In this document: piece after piece, positions 33,459-40,394 of the stretch | How the letters are laid out: each line of letters opens with the position of its first letter | How positions within the stretch are numbered: the stretch's first letter is position 1 | Source: Streptomyces sp. KL109B | GTDB taxonomy: Bacteria > Actinomycetota > Actinomycetes > Streptomycetales > Streptomycetaceae | Direction: 5' to 3' | DNA length: 64,000 bases | Assembly (NCBI RefSeq): GCF_030766935.1 | Contig: NZ_JASERL010000004.1 | Coordinates: 310,001-374,000 of the forward strand | Made by a program: the position numbers and the translations under genes | Notes under the pieces: model-generated | What the model was told of the DNA's origin: nothing | The model's input: the letters and a program-made list of their open reading frames with translations, nothing else | Databases searched by the model: none

Positions 33459-34715
33459 GTGGACATCGAGGAGATACTGAAGGACGCCCTGCTCAAGCTG
33501 GGCATGTGGTGGCCCGACGCCGACGCCGACCAGCTGCGCGAGGCGGCCAACGCGTGGCGCGCCTTCGCCGAGTCGGTCGACGACGTCACGGCGGTCACGC
33601 ACAAGGCGGCCCGCAGCGTCATCGACGGCAACGAAGGCCAGTCCATCGAGGCGTTCGGCGACTTCTGGGCGCGCTATCACAAGGGCGCGAAGACCGGCTG
33701 GCTCGACGACCTCGCCGAGTCGGCCCGTGCGATCGCCAAGGGGCTCGACAAGTACGCCGACACCGTTGATGAGGCGATCAGCCATCTGTGGACCGAGATC
33801 GGCATCGCAGCCGCCGCGCTCGGGGCGGGCGTGCTGCTGGCTATCGTCACCGGCGGCGCGGGCGCGGTGGCAGGCTCCGCCGCAGCCGAGGGCGTGATCG
33901 CCGCCTCCGCGAGCATCGGCGTCACCGTGTCCGCCGAAATCGCCGGCGTCATCGGCACGACCATGACCGGCGTCGCTTTCGGCGCCATCGAATCCATCGC
34001 CATCGACCTGGCCGTCGCCCAGCCTCTGCACGTCACCGCGGGCGACCAGGAGAGCATCAGCCTTGAACATGCCCAGGAAGCGGGCATGGCCGGTGCCCTC
34101 CTGGGTGGAGCCCTCGCAGGAGCGGGCAGTGGAGCTGCGGCCATCAGGAACGCGGGCGGTCTGCGAAACGTACTCGGGGACCTCACCATGCCCGGCATGC
34201 GCCTGGCCGCGGTGGGCGGCAGTGACGGTGCACTCGCCGGCAGTGTGCTGCGAAGCGAATCGAGGGGCGGGGCCGGCGGTGCTTCGGGGCGCCCGATGCG
34301 AGGCGGTTCCACCCCCTCGTACTGCAAGCCGTTGGACAGTCTGGGGCGAGCCACCGGCGTGGAGACGCGGATCACTCGCGAGATGCTCGATACAGGCACG
34401 AAGGCCTCGCGCCGAGTGCAGCCTCCGGGCTGGGAGGGTGCGGCCGCCGGACATACACGAGGGCACTTGCTGGCCCGCGCCTTGGGCGGCGACGGCCGCG
34501 CCGAGGGGAACATCGTGATCATGTACGACCGTGCCAACAACGAAGTGATGGAGCAGCTCGAGAGCCGTATCTACGACACTGTGCAGACCCACGGTCCCGT
34601 GGATTACGCCGCCACACCGGTGTACGCCCGCCCCGACGACTTGATCCCCACCGGTGTCCACATCCGAGCCACCGGCCACGGGCTCGACATCGACCAGACG
34701 ATCATCAACCAGTAG
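33459..34715 (+). CDS. Type VII-exported toxin, CpnT-like N-terminus, DNA/RNA non-specific endonuclease tip
   Basis: 418 residues. The export domain (1-215) is closely similar to the toxin at 25053 (VDIEEILKDALLKLGMWWPD versus MDVEEILKDALMKLGMWWPD). The tip (about 285-418) has GHTRGHLLARALGGDGRAEG followed by NIVIMYDRANNEVM, i.e. the RGH...GG...N pattern of DNA/RNA non-specific (His-Me finger) endonucleases, with the His near residue 335. Followed by a SUKH-like immunity gene. GTG start. Confidence 0.85.
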   Translation: MDIEEILKDALLKLGMWWPDADADQLREAANAWRAFAESVDDVTAVTHKAARSVIDGNEGQSIEAFGDFWARYHKGAKTGWLDDLAESARAIAKGLDKYADTVDEAISHLWTEIGIAAAALGAGVLLAIVTGGAGAVAGSAAAEGVIAASASIGVTVSAEIAGVIGTTMTGVAFGAIESIAIDLAVAQPLHVTAGDQESISLEHAQEAGMAGALLGGALAGAGSGAAAIRNAGGLRNVLGDLTMPGMRLAAVGGSDGALAGSVLRSESRGGAGGASGRPMRGGSTPSYCKPLDSLGRATGVETRITREMLDTGTKASRRVQPPGWEGAAAGHTRGHLLARALGGDGRAEGNIVIMYDRANNEVMEQLESRIYDTVQTHGPVDYAATPVYARPDDLIPTGVHIRATGHGLDIDQTIINQ

Positions 34716-34722
34716 GTACCCA

Positions 34723-35253
34723 GTGAACGATCTTGAACTGCTCGCCGCCTACCGCGCATACGGCACGACCGAACCGGTCCACAACGACTGGCGCACGGCA
34801 GAAGAGGCGCTGAAGGTCAGCATCCCGACCAGCATCAAGGCGTTCTTCGATGCCTTCGGCGGCGCGAGCTTCGACGACTTCCTTCACGTGTACCGCGCGG
34901 GCGCATCGAACCCGCACCTGGACCTGGTCACACAAACCCTTCAGGCACGCGACACCATGCGAAAGACGCGTCCCCACATCCAGCACCTGCTTGAGGAACG
35001 CGGCTCCTCGCCGGACCAGCTCATCCGCTGGGCCGGCACCGACAACGCGGACCTGTGCTTTCTCGTCCCTCAGCCCGCCCCGCAGGACTGGGCTGTGCTC
35101 ACCGTGGTCGGACGTGGCCCGGAGTACGACCTGTACGACGGTCCCGTTGAGGGTTACTTGCTGCGCGTCATGCGCGGCGAACTCCTCAGTGACGTCTTTC
35201 CCGAGGACTTCCCTGATGAGGAGCCTGGCTACGTACCCAACCCAACGGCATAA
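34723..35253 (+). CDS. SMI1/KNR4 (SUKH)-like immunity protein
   Basis: 176 residues: VNDLELLAAYRAYG, EEALKVSIPTSIKAFFDAFGG (the SUKH core helix-strand) and a long acidic C-terminus (FPEDFPDEEPGY). SUKH proteins are the commonest immunity proteins for bacterial nuclease toxins. GTG start 8 nt after the nuclease toxin stop. Fairly sure about role, less about exact family. Confidence 0.75.
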   Translation: MNDLELLAAYRAYGTTEPVHNDWRTAEEALKVSIPTSIKAFFDAFGGASFDDFLHVYRAGASNPHLDLVTQTLQARDTMRKTRPHIQHLLEERGSSPDQLIRWAGTDNADLCFLVPQPAPQDWAVLTVVGRGPEYDLYDGPVEGYLLRVMRGELLSDVFPEDFPDEEPGYVPNPTA

Positions 35254-35339
35254 CGGCAGAAGCAAGGCTTCGGCTGAACCGGGCTGAAGTCCCCGATGTC
35301 CCCGATGAACGTAAGACTTCCGCACCGAGCGAGGGGCAC

Positions 35340-35834
35340 ATGAGCGTCCATCGACCTCCGCCCACGGAGTTCGTCATCGACCCACCGAATGGTGTCGCCC
35401 CGCTCCAGATCGGCATGACCTACAAGCAAGCCCTGGAAGCCGTAACCGCTTGGGGCACACCACGCGTCTCCGGGTCTTTCGCCCACACCTCCACGGTGAA
35501 GATCCGGGTAGACCACCACAGCATGGACGTCGTCGCCCTACTCGAAGACGGAAAGACCGTAACGGCTATCGAGCTATGGCGTTTCGAGAAGGATCCTGCG
35601 GGGGTGCGGGTCCTCCTCGACGACATCGACGTGTTCCGCACCCCGGCCCGAGAAGTCCTGCGCCAGCAAGCCGAGCGAGGCCGTACGGTCGACGAGTCCG
35701 TCCCCGAGAGCCCAGAAATCCCGGGCGTAACCCTGGCTTTCACCCGCGAAACCGGACAGGACGTCCCCCGCGAGGCCGACGGCCTCCCCCTGTACTTCAC
35801 ATCCGTCCTGGTCGCCGACACGGACTACTTCTAG
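35340..35834 (+). CDS. Hypothetical protein, possible second immunity protein
   Basis: 164 residues, two similar halves of beta-rich character: PPNGVAPLQIGMTYKQALEA, VDVVALLEDGK-type strands, then GVTLAFTRETGQ and GLPLYFTSVLVAD. ATG with GAGGGG upstream. Downstream of the immunity gene in the same direction; such duplicated immunity-like genes often end toxin modules. No family assigned. Confidence 0.6.
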   Translation: MSVHRPPPTEFVIDPPNGVAPLQIGMTYKQALEAVTAWGTPRVSGSFAHTSTVKIRVDHHSMDVVALLEDGKTVTAIELWRFEKDPAGVRVLLDDIDVFRTPAREVLRQQAERGRTVDESVPESPEIPGVTLAFTRETGQDVPREADGLPLYFTSVLVADTDYF

Positions 35835-36072
35835 GACCGCCGAACTCATCATGACGTGGGAGGACCGGCACACTGGGTCGAGCTAACGGAACCACTGCGG
35901 TCGGCCGTGCCTCTGCCTGGCTCAAAGCCGGTCCCTGAACACCTGACGCCAGGCCTCACCTCGTCGACCATGGAGACGATGGAAGCGGCGTTCATCCCGC
36001 CTCGGGTCAGTTACCGGTCGGCACCTCAAGATCGTAGATGAGCGCGTACACGATGTCCCTGGCCTGGCGTAG

Positions 36073-36366
36073 GCCCTCGCCGCCCTGCCTCCGTCCTCGC
36101 ACCGGGTGGTGATCGCCGCGGCCATCGACGGCAATCCGTCTTTCGGCGACGTCGGCGCCGTCCAAGTCGCCGCGGCACCCGGCAACAGCGCCGCCCCGCT
36201 GACGCACGCGACGTTGGACGCCGCCACCAGCGAACGTACGCTGCTCCTCGCCGAGCTCTACCGCCGTGGCCCGCTCTGGCGGTTCCGCGCTGTCGGGCAG
36301 GGATACGACCACGGGCTGGATGTCCTCGCACGCGGTTACGGAGTCGACATCACCGACTGCCCCTGA
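36073..36366 (+). pseudogene. TerD-family C-terminal fragment
   Basis: An open segment after an in-frame TAG at 36070-36072 reads ALAALPPSSHRVVIAAAIDG, FGDVGAVQVA, RTLLLAELYRRGPLWRFRAV and GQGYDHGLDVLARGYGVDI. This is the conserved C-terminal half of TerD/TerZ (calcium-binding tellurite/stress-response family). The N-terminal half with the DD calcium motifs is missing and no start with a ribosome site exists, so it is a truncated relic. Confidence 0.75.
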
Positions 36367-36539
36367 CTCGAATCCGGGCAATCGCGTGAGCGGGCCAGAA
36401 TTCCCTACCCCATGTGCCGCAGTACGGATTCCTCCGAGCCGAAGTGCTTGTGCTGGCCGCCCGGTGGGCCATCGGTCCGGCGAACCTCGTCGGTGGCTGC
36501 CGAACGATCCGTTGATCGAACGTCTGAGGGCCGAATGTC

Positions 36540-36863
36540 TCAGGCGCGTCCGGGGCGTAGGTGGCGTGAGGCTGCGAGGCAGGAGGACAGCCACGTCGCC
36601 TCGGAGCGGTCGATGATCAGGTCCGCCACGGTGATCACCCCTTCGACGGGGCCGTCGAGCCGTAGGGAATGGTCGCCGACCTGGAACATCTCCCAGTCCG
36701 CGTCGCTGTGCCAGAGCTGGGCCTTCTTGTCGCCCCGGCGCTGGGCAAAGACGAGTTCCTCGCCGTGCTCGTTCATGAAGTAGCCGACGTAGTCCTCGCC
36801 ACTGATGTCGCCACCGCAGAGTTTCGCCAGGAGCGGCTGGATCGCGGGAGGGGCGTCTTTCAT
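36540..36863 (-). CDS. Small protein coupled to the Shedu-like nuclease
   Basis: 107 residues: LLAKLCGGDISGEDYVGYFM, NEHGEELVFAQRRGDKKAQL, WHSDADWEMFQVGDHSLRLD, then a Trp/Ser/Arg tail. Its ATG overlaps the stop of the DUF4263 gene (ATGA). No family recognised. Coupling suggests it acts with the nuclease, for example as an inhibitor or sensor. Confidence 0.6.
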   Translation of the reverse strand: MKDAPPAIQPLLAKLCGGDISGEDYVGYFMNEHGEELVFAQRRGDKKAQLWHSDADWEMFQVGDHSLRLDGPVEGVITVADLIIDRSEATWLSSCLAASRHLRPGRA

Positions 36864-38278
36864 GGTGTGTGTCCTTCGGGTTGGCCGGAGTTCCGCTCGG
36901 CCGACGAGAGCGCCAGCATCCGTTCCGCAGACTCAAGCAAGGTCTCGTAGGTGATCACTTCTATGCGTGACATGTGCGTGTTGTAGGTCCGTAGCGTGTC
37001 CGCGATCTGGTCGGGGTGGATCTTCTCGTTCGCGTACTGCGGGTGCCCGATCACGACAGTCGCTGAGGCTCTGCGCGTGTCGACTCCGTACTGGGAGAGG
37101 ATGGCGTCACGCCGTTCGTCCAGGGTCCGCAGGTAGTTCTGTGTCTGTGAGACCGCGTGGTGGACCGGGGCGCCCAGCATGAGTTGACCGCTGGGCCGGA
37201 TGACCAGTTTGTCGATGTTGGCGCGCTTGAGCTCCACCACGTGCAAGGAGCCGTCCCCTCGCAGCAGTGGAATGTCGAGAATGGTGTCCGGGGTGTATTG
37301 ACGGCGGGCCAGCTCGGCCACGAAGACACCGCCAAAGATCCACTCCTGGTTCTTGAGGCAGGCGTGCAGGGCACTCTCGGAACTCTCGGGGCAGTTCACC
37401 GCATCGCGCAGAGAGGCGAGGCCCGCCCGCCTGGCCCGTAGCTCCAGCAACTGGGCCAGTATTCCGGCATCCGCGTCCTCCAGGAACTCGCTCAGCATCC
37501 GGGCGGTCTCGGCGGAGGCCGGCCGGGGCAGGTCCCGCAGGATCAGTTCCATGTGCCCGAATTCTTCCAGGCGCTTGAGATACTTGGCGGGCAGTCGAAT
37601 TCCGCCCTCGTTGTCTCCGATGCCCAGATGGCCGGTGGAGCGGGCGATGCCGCGGAAGAGAGCGAGGGCGTCGGTGACACTCGCGGCAGGATTCTCGGCG
37701 CGCAGTGCTTCCAGGGCGGACACGGCTCGATCGGCGCCCAAGGCGGCCATGCGCCGCATGAACTCCTCGCTACGTTGCCGCGCTTCGGCGTCATAGTAGT
37801 TCTCGATCGTGTTGAGGAAGAGTTTGCCGCCCGCATAGCCGGCGAACCTCTGGAAGCGTTGGGCCAGCTCCAACTCCTCGTGGAGGAAGCAGGCTTGGGC
37901 CACATCCTCCAAGGCGTCCACCAGTGGCCGCCCTTTGCCGTACGTTCCGCCGAAGCCGTCGCCGATGATGCTCAGCGCCGCGTCGATCCGTTCATGCACG
38001 GCGGCGTACTCGGTGAGTTTTCGTGCTTCTTCGACCATGAGCCTGAGCGAATAGCTGGACCGGAATGTCGCCATGCCGGAACTGTAGAAGTCGGCACTGA
38101 CAACGTCGGTGCCCACACCGTGGGCGCGGGTGCCGAAGAGCCGGAGCCAGATGCGGGGTAGACGGGCGCCGAGGGTCCAGCCCGCCTCGGCCAGGACCGC
38201 GAGGGAGCCGACGGCGACGGCCGTCCAGCGCCAGCTGGCGTGTGCGTCGCCGGTGGGTGGGGCGAGGACCAGGGCCAC
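36860..38278 (-). CDS. Shedu-like DUF4263 nuclease, membrane-anchored
   Basis: 472 residues from the GTG at 38278. N-terminal hydrophobic segments (about 1-40, the first incomplete) are followed by a long helical region (about 75-280). The C-terminal DUF4263 domain is NQEWIFGGVFVAELARR, DTILDIPLLRGDGSLHVVEL, KRAN, SQTQNYLRTLDE. The D...ExK triad of the restriction-endonuclease fold (Asp about 334, Glu-Leu-Lys about 350) is intact. DUF4263 defines SduA, the single-gene Shedu anti-phage system. The reading frame is interrupted near its natural start (see 38279-38444), so it may be made only in short form. Confidence 0.8.
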   Translation of the reverse strand: MALVLAPPTGDAHASWRWTAVAVGSLAVLAEAGWTLGARLPRIWLRLFGTRAHGVGTDVVSADFYSSGMATFRSSYSLRLMVEEARKLTEYAAVHERIDAALSIIGDGFGGTYGKGRPLVDALEDVAQACFLHEELELAQRFQRFAGYAGGKLFLNTIENYYDAEARQRSEEFMRRMAALGADRAVSALEALRAENPAASVTDALALFRGIARSTGHLGIGDNEGGIRLPAKYLKRLEEFGHMELILRDLPRPASAETARMLSEFLEDADAGILAQLLELRARRAGLASLRDAVNCPESSESALHACLKNQEWIFGGVFVAELARRQYTPDTILDIPLLRGDGSLHVVELKRANIDKLVIRPSGQLMLGAPVHHAVSQTQNYLRTLDERRDAILSQYGVDTRRASATVVIGHPQYANEKIHPDQIADTLRTYNTHMSRIEVITYETLLESAERMLALSSAERNSGQPEGHTP

Positions 38279-38444
38279 GCCGAGGCCCAGGGCGACCAGG
38301 CCCGAGGTGTAACTGACGTCGGCCAGCGCCGTGGTGGTGTTCCACGTCGGTCATCGAGTAGAGGTAAGGCTGCGCGCGCGGGACGAGCAGGGTGGGGCCT
38401 GGTCGGCGGGGCTTGTTCGTGGCGGCCGGGACGGACCCGGTCAT
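38279..38444 (-). pseudogene. Out-of-frame N-terminal part of the Shedu-like gene
   Basis: From the ATG at 38444 the minus strand reads MTGSVPAATNKPRRPGPTLL, VPRAQPYLYSMTDVEH in one frame. The next frame then continues TTTALADVSYTSGLVALGLG directly into the DUF4263 protein. The break falls at a (CAC)n microsatellite (about 38331-38345). Joined, the two halves give a sensible N-terminus with two complete membrane spans, so a frameshift or sequencing slip is likely. Confidence 0.55.
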
Positions 38445-38692
38445 ACCTGCGTCGCCGCCGGCCGGCGGGGGCCCGCGGCCGTCCCCCGGGAAACGAAGGC
38501 GTCGCAGGTGCGGCTGTGGGCGATTCTGGGCGTGCCCGGTGGGGAAATGGGCCGCTCCGGTTTCGTCACCGTTCCGCAACAGCCCCCGCCCACCCGTGAA
38601 CCGCCTCGTCAGACGCCCCGTAGACCCCACTGTGCGCGGATCTACGACCGCGGGCGAATCGAGACGAGTCGAGTACGAGAGAAGGACGCGAG

Positions 38693-38992
38693 ATGGCCGG
38701 CGGCAACATTCAGATCAGCCCGGACGAGATGCGTGAGGCGTCCACCTGGCTGCAGAACCAGAAGGAACTCATGCAGCAGAGCCTGCACGAGGCCAACACC
38801 AAGATGGACGAGATGGTCGAGGCGGCCTACGCGACGCCCGGCTCGGAGAGCAAGTTCCGCCCGTACTGGGAGGAGTACAAGAACGGCACCGAGAAGGCCA
38901 TCGAGGGGCTTCAGGGTGTCAGTGAGTTCATCAAGCAGGTCGCGGACGCGTTCGTCGACACCGACGACCAGACCGCCGGCTCCATCGGCTGA
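38693..38992 (+). CDS. WXG100-family protein, first gene of the type VII/RHS locus
   Basis: 99 residues, helix-turn-helix hairpin: SPDEMREASTWLQNQKELMQ, turn at YATPGSESKF, then YWEEYKNGTEKAIEGLQG. The turn lacks the Trp of WXG but the length and charge pattern are those of ESX substrates. GAGAAGGACGCG lies upstream of the ATG. The 248 bp before it (38445-38692) must hold the locus promoter. Confidence 0.8.
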   Translation: MAGGNIQISPDEMREASTWLQNQKELMQQSLHEANTKMDEMVEAAYATPGSESKFRPYWEEYKNGTEKAIEGLQGVSEFIKQVADAFVDTDDQTAGSIG

Positions 38993-39068
38993 AGCTCCCC
39001 CGCATCGCCCGGCCCCGCCCTCCCTGTGAGTGCGGGGCCGGGCGGCTGGGGCAGGAGAGGGGACACCG

Positions 39069-39386
39069 ATGGGCAACATCAGCGTGCCTGTGCAGGACCT
39101 GAAGGACACCGTCAAGGAACTCCAGAACATCGGGGATCTGATCGGGGACTCCGCGACGCTCTATCACGTCGCCGGTGACTCGGGGGACTTCAAGAGCGTC
39201 GCTGGTGACAGCACGCTCGCCGATGCGCTCGACGCGTTCGACAAGGCGTGGGTGGCGGGTCACGAGCGGGTTCACGACAACGTGAAGACGTTCGCCGACA
39301 ACACGGACACGATCGCCGAGAACTTCACGCAGACCGACGACGAGACCATCAAGTCGCTCGACGAAGAAGACAAGAAGGACGCGTGA
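39069..39386 (+). CDS. WXG100-like helical protein
   Basis: 105 residues, all-helical: VPVQDLKDTVKELQNIGDLI, FDKAWVAGHERVHDNVKTFA, and an acidic tail. GGAGAGG precedes the ATG; an upstream GTG at 39030 lacks such a site. The second small helical protein probably pairs with the first, or with the helical N-terminus of the RHS toxins, for export. Confidence 0.75.
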   Translation: MGNISVPVQDLKDTVKELQNIGDLIGDSATLYHVAGDSGDFKSVAGDSTLADALDAFDKAWVAGHERVHDNVKTFADNTDTIAENFTQTDDETIKSLDEEDKKDA

Positions 39387-39418
39387 CACAAGCACGTCCC
39401 GCGGAAGGGAAGAGCGCC

Positions 39419-40384
39419 ATGTCGGAACCGACCACGGAGCAGCCGACGGCGGCCGAACCGGCCACGGAGCAGCCGACGGCGGCCGAACCGGCCATGGAAC
39501 GGCCGGCGGCGACCCCGCCCGCGGAATCGCACTCGTCCACGGACTCGACCACGACCACGGACTCATCTCCGTCCACGGACTCGACCACGACCGCGGACTC
39601 ATCCACGACCGCGGACTCATCCACGACCACGGACTCATCCACGACCGCGGACTCGGCCCCACCCGCTGCCCCGCCCCCGCCCGCGGAGTACAGCCTGCGG
39701 TTCCCCGACTCGTGGTGGCAGCTCGACCTCGACCCGAGCACGCGGGACGCGTCGATCCGGCGCCGTATCGAGGCCCAGGTGGAGCAGGCCCCGCAGCTGA
39801 CCCGCGAGCAGGTCGACGGGCTGGTCCGCAGTACGCGGCGGATCGCCCGCGAGGCGCACGCGAGGGGCGCGCTGCGGGCGTCGGGCATGGTGCGGATCCT
39901 GCGCGCGGGCAGCGGCCCGCTGGTGCTCAGCGCCACCACCGCGGTGCTGCGGATCACCGTGCCGGAGGGCGAGTCGGAGGACCTGGCGGACCTCGTCATG
40001 GCCGCCGGCGTGCAGCTCGGCACCGACGCGGAGAGCAGTGGACTGCCGCCCGGCGAGGTGGAGCTGGTGGAGCTGCCGCACGTCGGTCCTGCCGGGCGGA
40101 TCTCCCGCATCGAGGACGTCGAGTACCAGGGGACGCGGGTGCCCACCGCGGTCCGGCACACCCTGGTCCCGGTGCCGAACAGCCACGACTATCTGGTGCT
40201 CGCCAGCTCCACCCCCAACGTGGATCTGGCGGAGCAGTTCTACGAGGTCTTCGACGCGATCGCGGAGTCGCTGCGTTTCGGTGACGCTGACGCGTCCGGT
40301 ACGGACGGTACTGGCGGTACGGGCGGTTCGAGCGCGGGTGGCGGCGGCGAGAGCTCCAAGGGCTCGGCACAGCAAGGGAATTGA
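39419..40384 (+). CDS. PsbP/Mog1-like protein, candidate RHS chaperone or export adaptor
   Basis: 321 residues. The first 95 residues are low complexity (TEQPTAAEPA repeats, then Ser/Thr/Asp repeats). The domain that follows (about 95-295) opens with EYSLRFPDSWWQLDLDPSTR and contains ITVPEGESEDLADLVMAAGV and a C-terminal strand-helix VLASSTPNVDLAEQFYEVFD. The pattern of an opening aromatic 'FPDxW' strand and a final F..I..SLRF helix resembles PsbP/Mog1/DUF1795 folds. DUF1795 (Eag) proteins are the chaperones of RHS effectors in type VI secretion. Position 10 nt before the RHS gene fits that role, but the link is inference. Start at ATG 39419, with GGAAGGGAAG upstream. Confidence 0.6.
   Translation: MSEPTTEQPTAAEPATEQPTAAEPAMERPAATPPAESHSSTDSTTTTDSSPSTDSTTTADSSTTADSSTTTDSSTTADSAPPAAPPPPAEYSLRFPDSWWQLDLDPSTRDASIRRRIEAQVEQAPQLTREQVDGLVRSTRRIAREAHARGALRASGMVRILRAGSGPLVLSATTAVLRITVPEGESEDLADLVMAAGVQLGTDAESSGLPPGEVELVELPHVGPAGRISRIEDVEYQGTRVPTAVRHTLVPVPNSHDYLVLASSTPNVDLAEQFYEVFDAIAESLRFGDADASGTDGTGGTGGSSAGGGGESSKGSAQQGN
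39537..39660. repeat. Ser/Thr/Asp-coding repeats (15-18 bp units)
   Basis: Repeated blocks of the form tccacgaccgcggactca, encoding TDSSTT/ADSSTT, in the gene at 39419. Units are multiples of three, so copy number can change in frame. Produces a long acidic disordered spacer. Confidence 0.85.
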
Positions 40385-40394
40385 GGTTACGTCG

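Noticed and set aside
36345..36425. tRNA-like sequence (minus strand, around ATTCGAGTC) next to the TerD remnant
   Set aside because: It has a T-loop-like heptamer, but no paired T-stem or acceptor could be built, and it does not match the tRNA-Arg att core.
36007..36936. 309-codon minus-strand open frame over the TerD remnant
   Set aside because: It overlaps the better supported 36540-36863 gene in another frame and reads Arg/Pro-rich shadow sequence.
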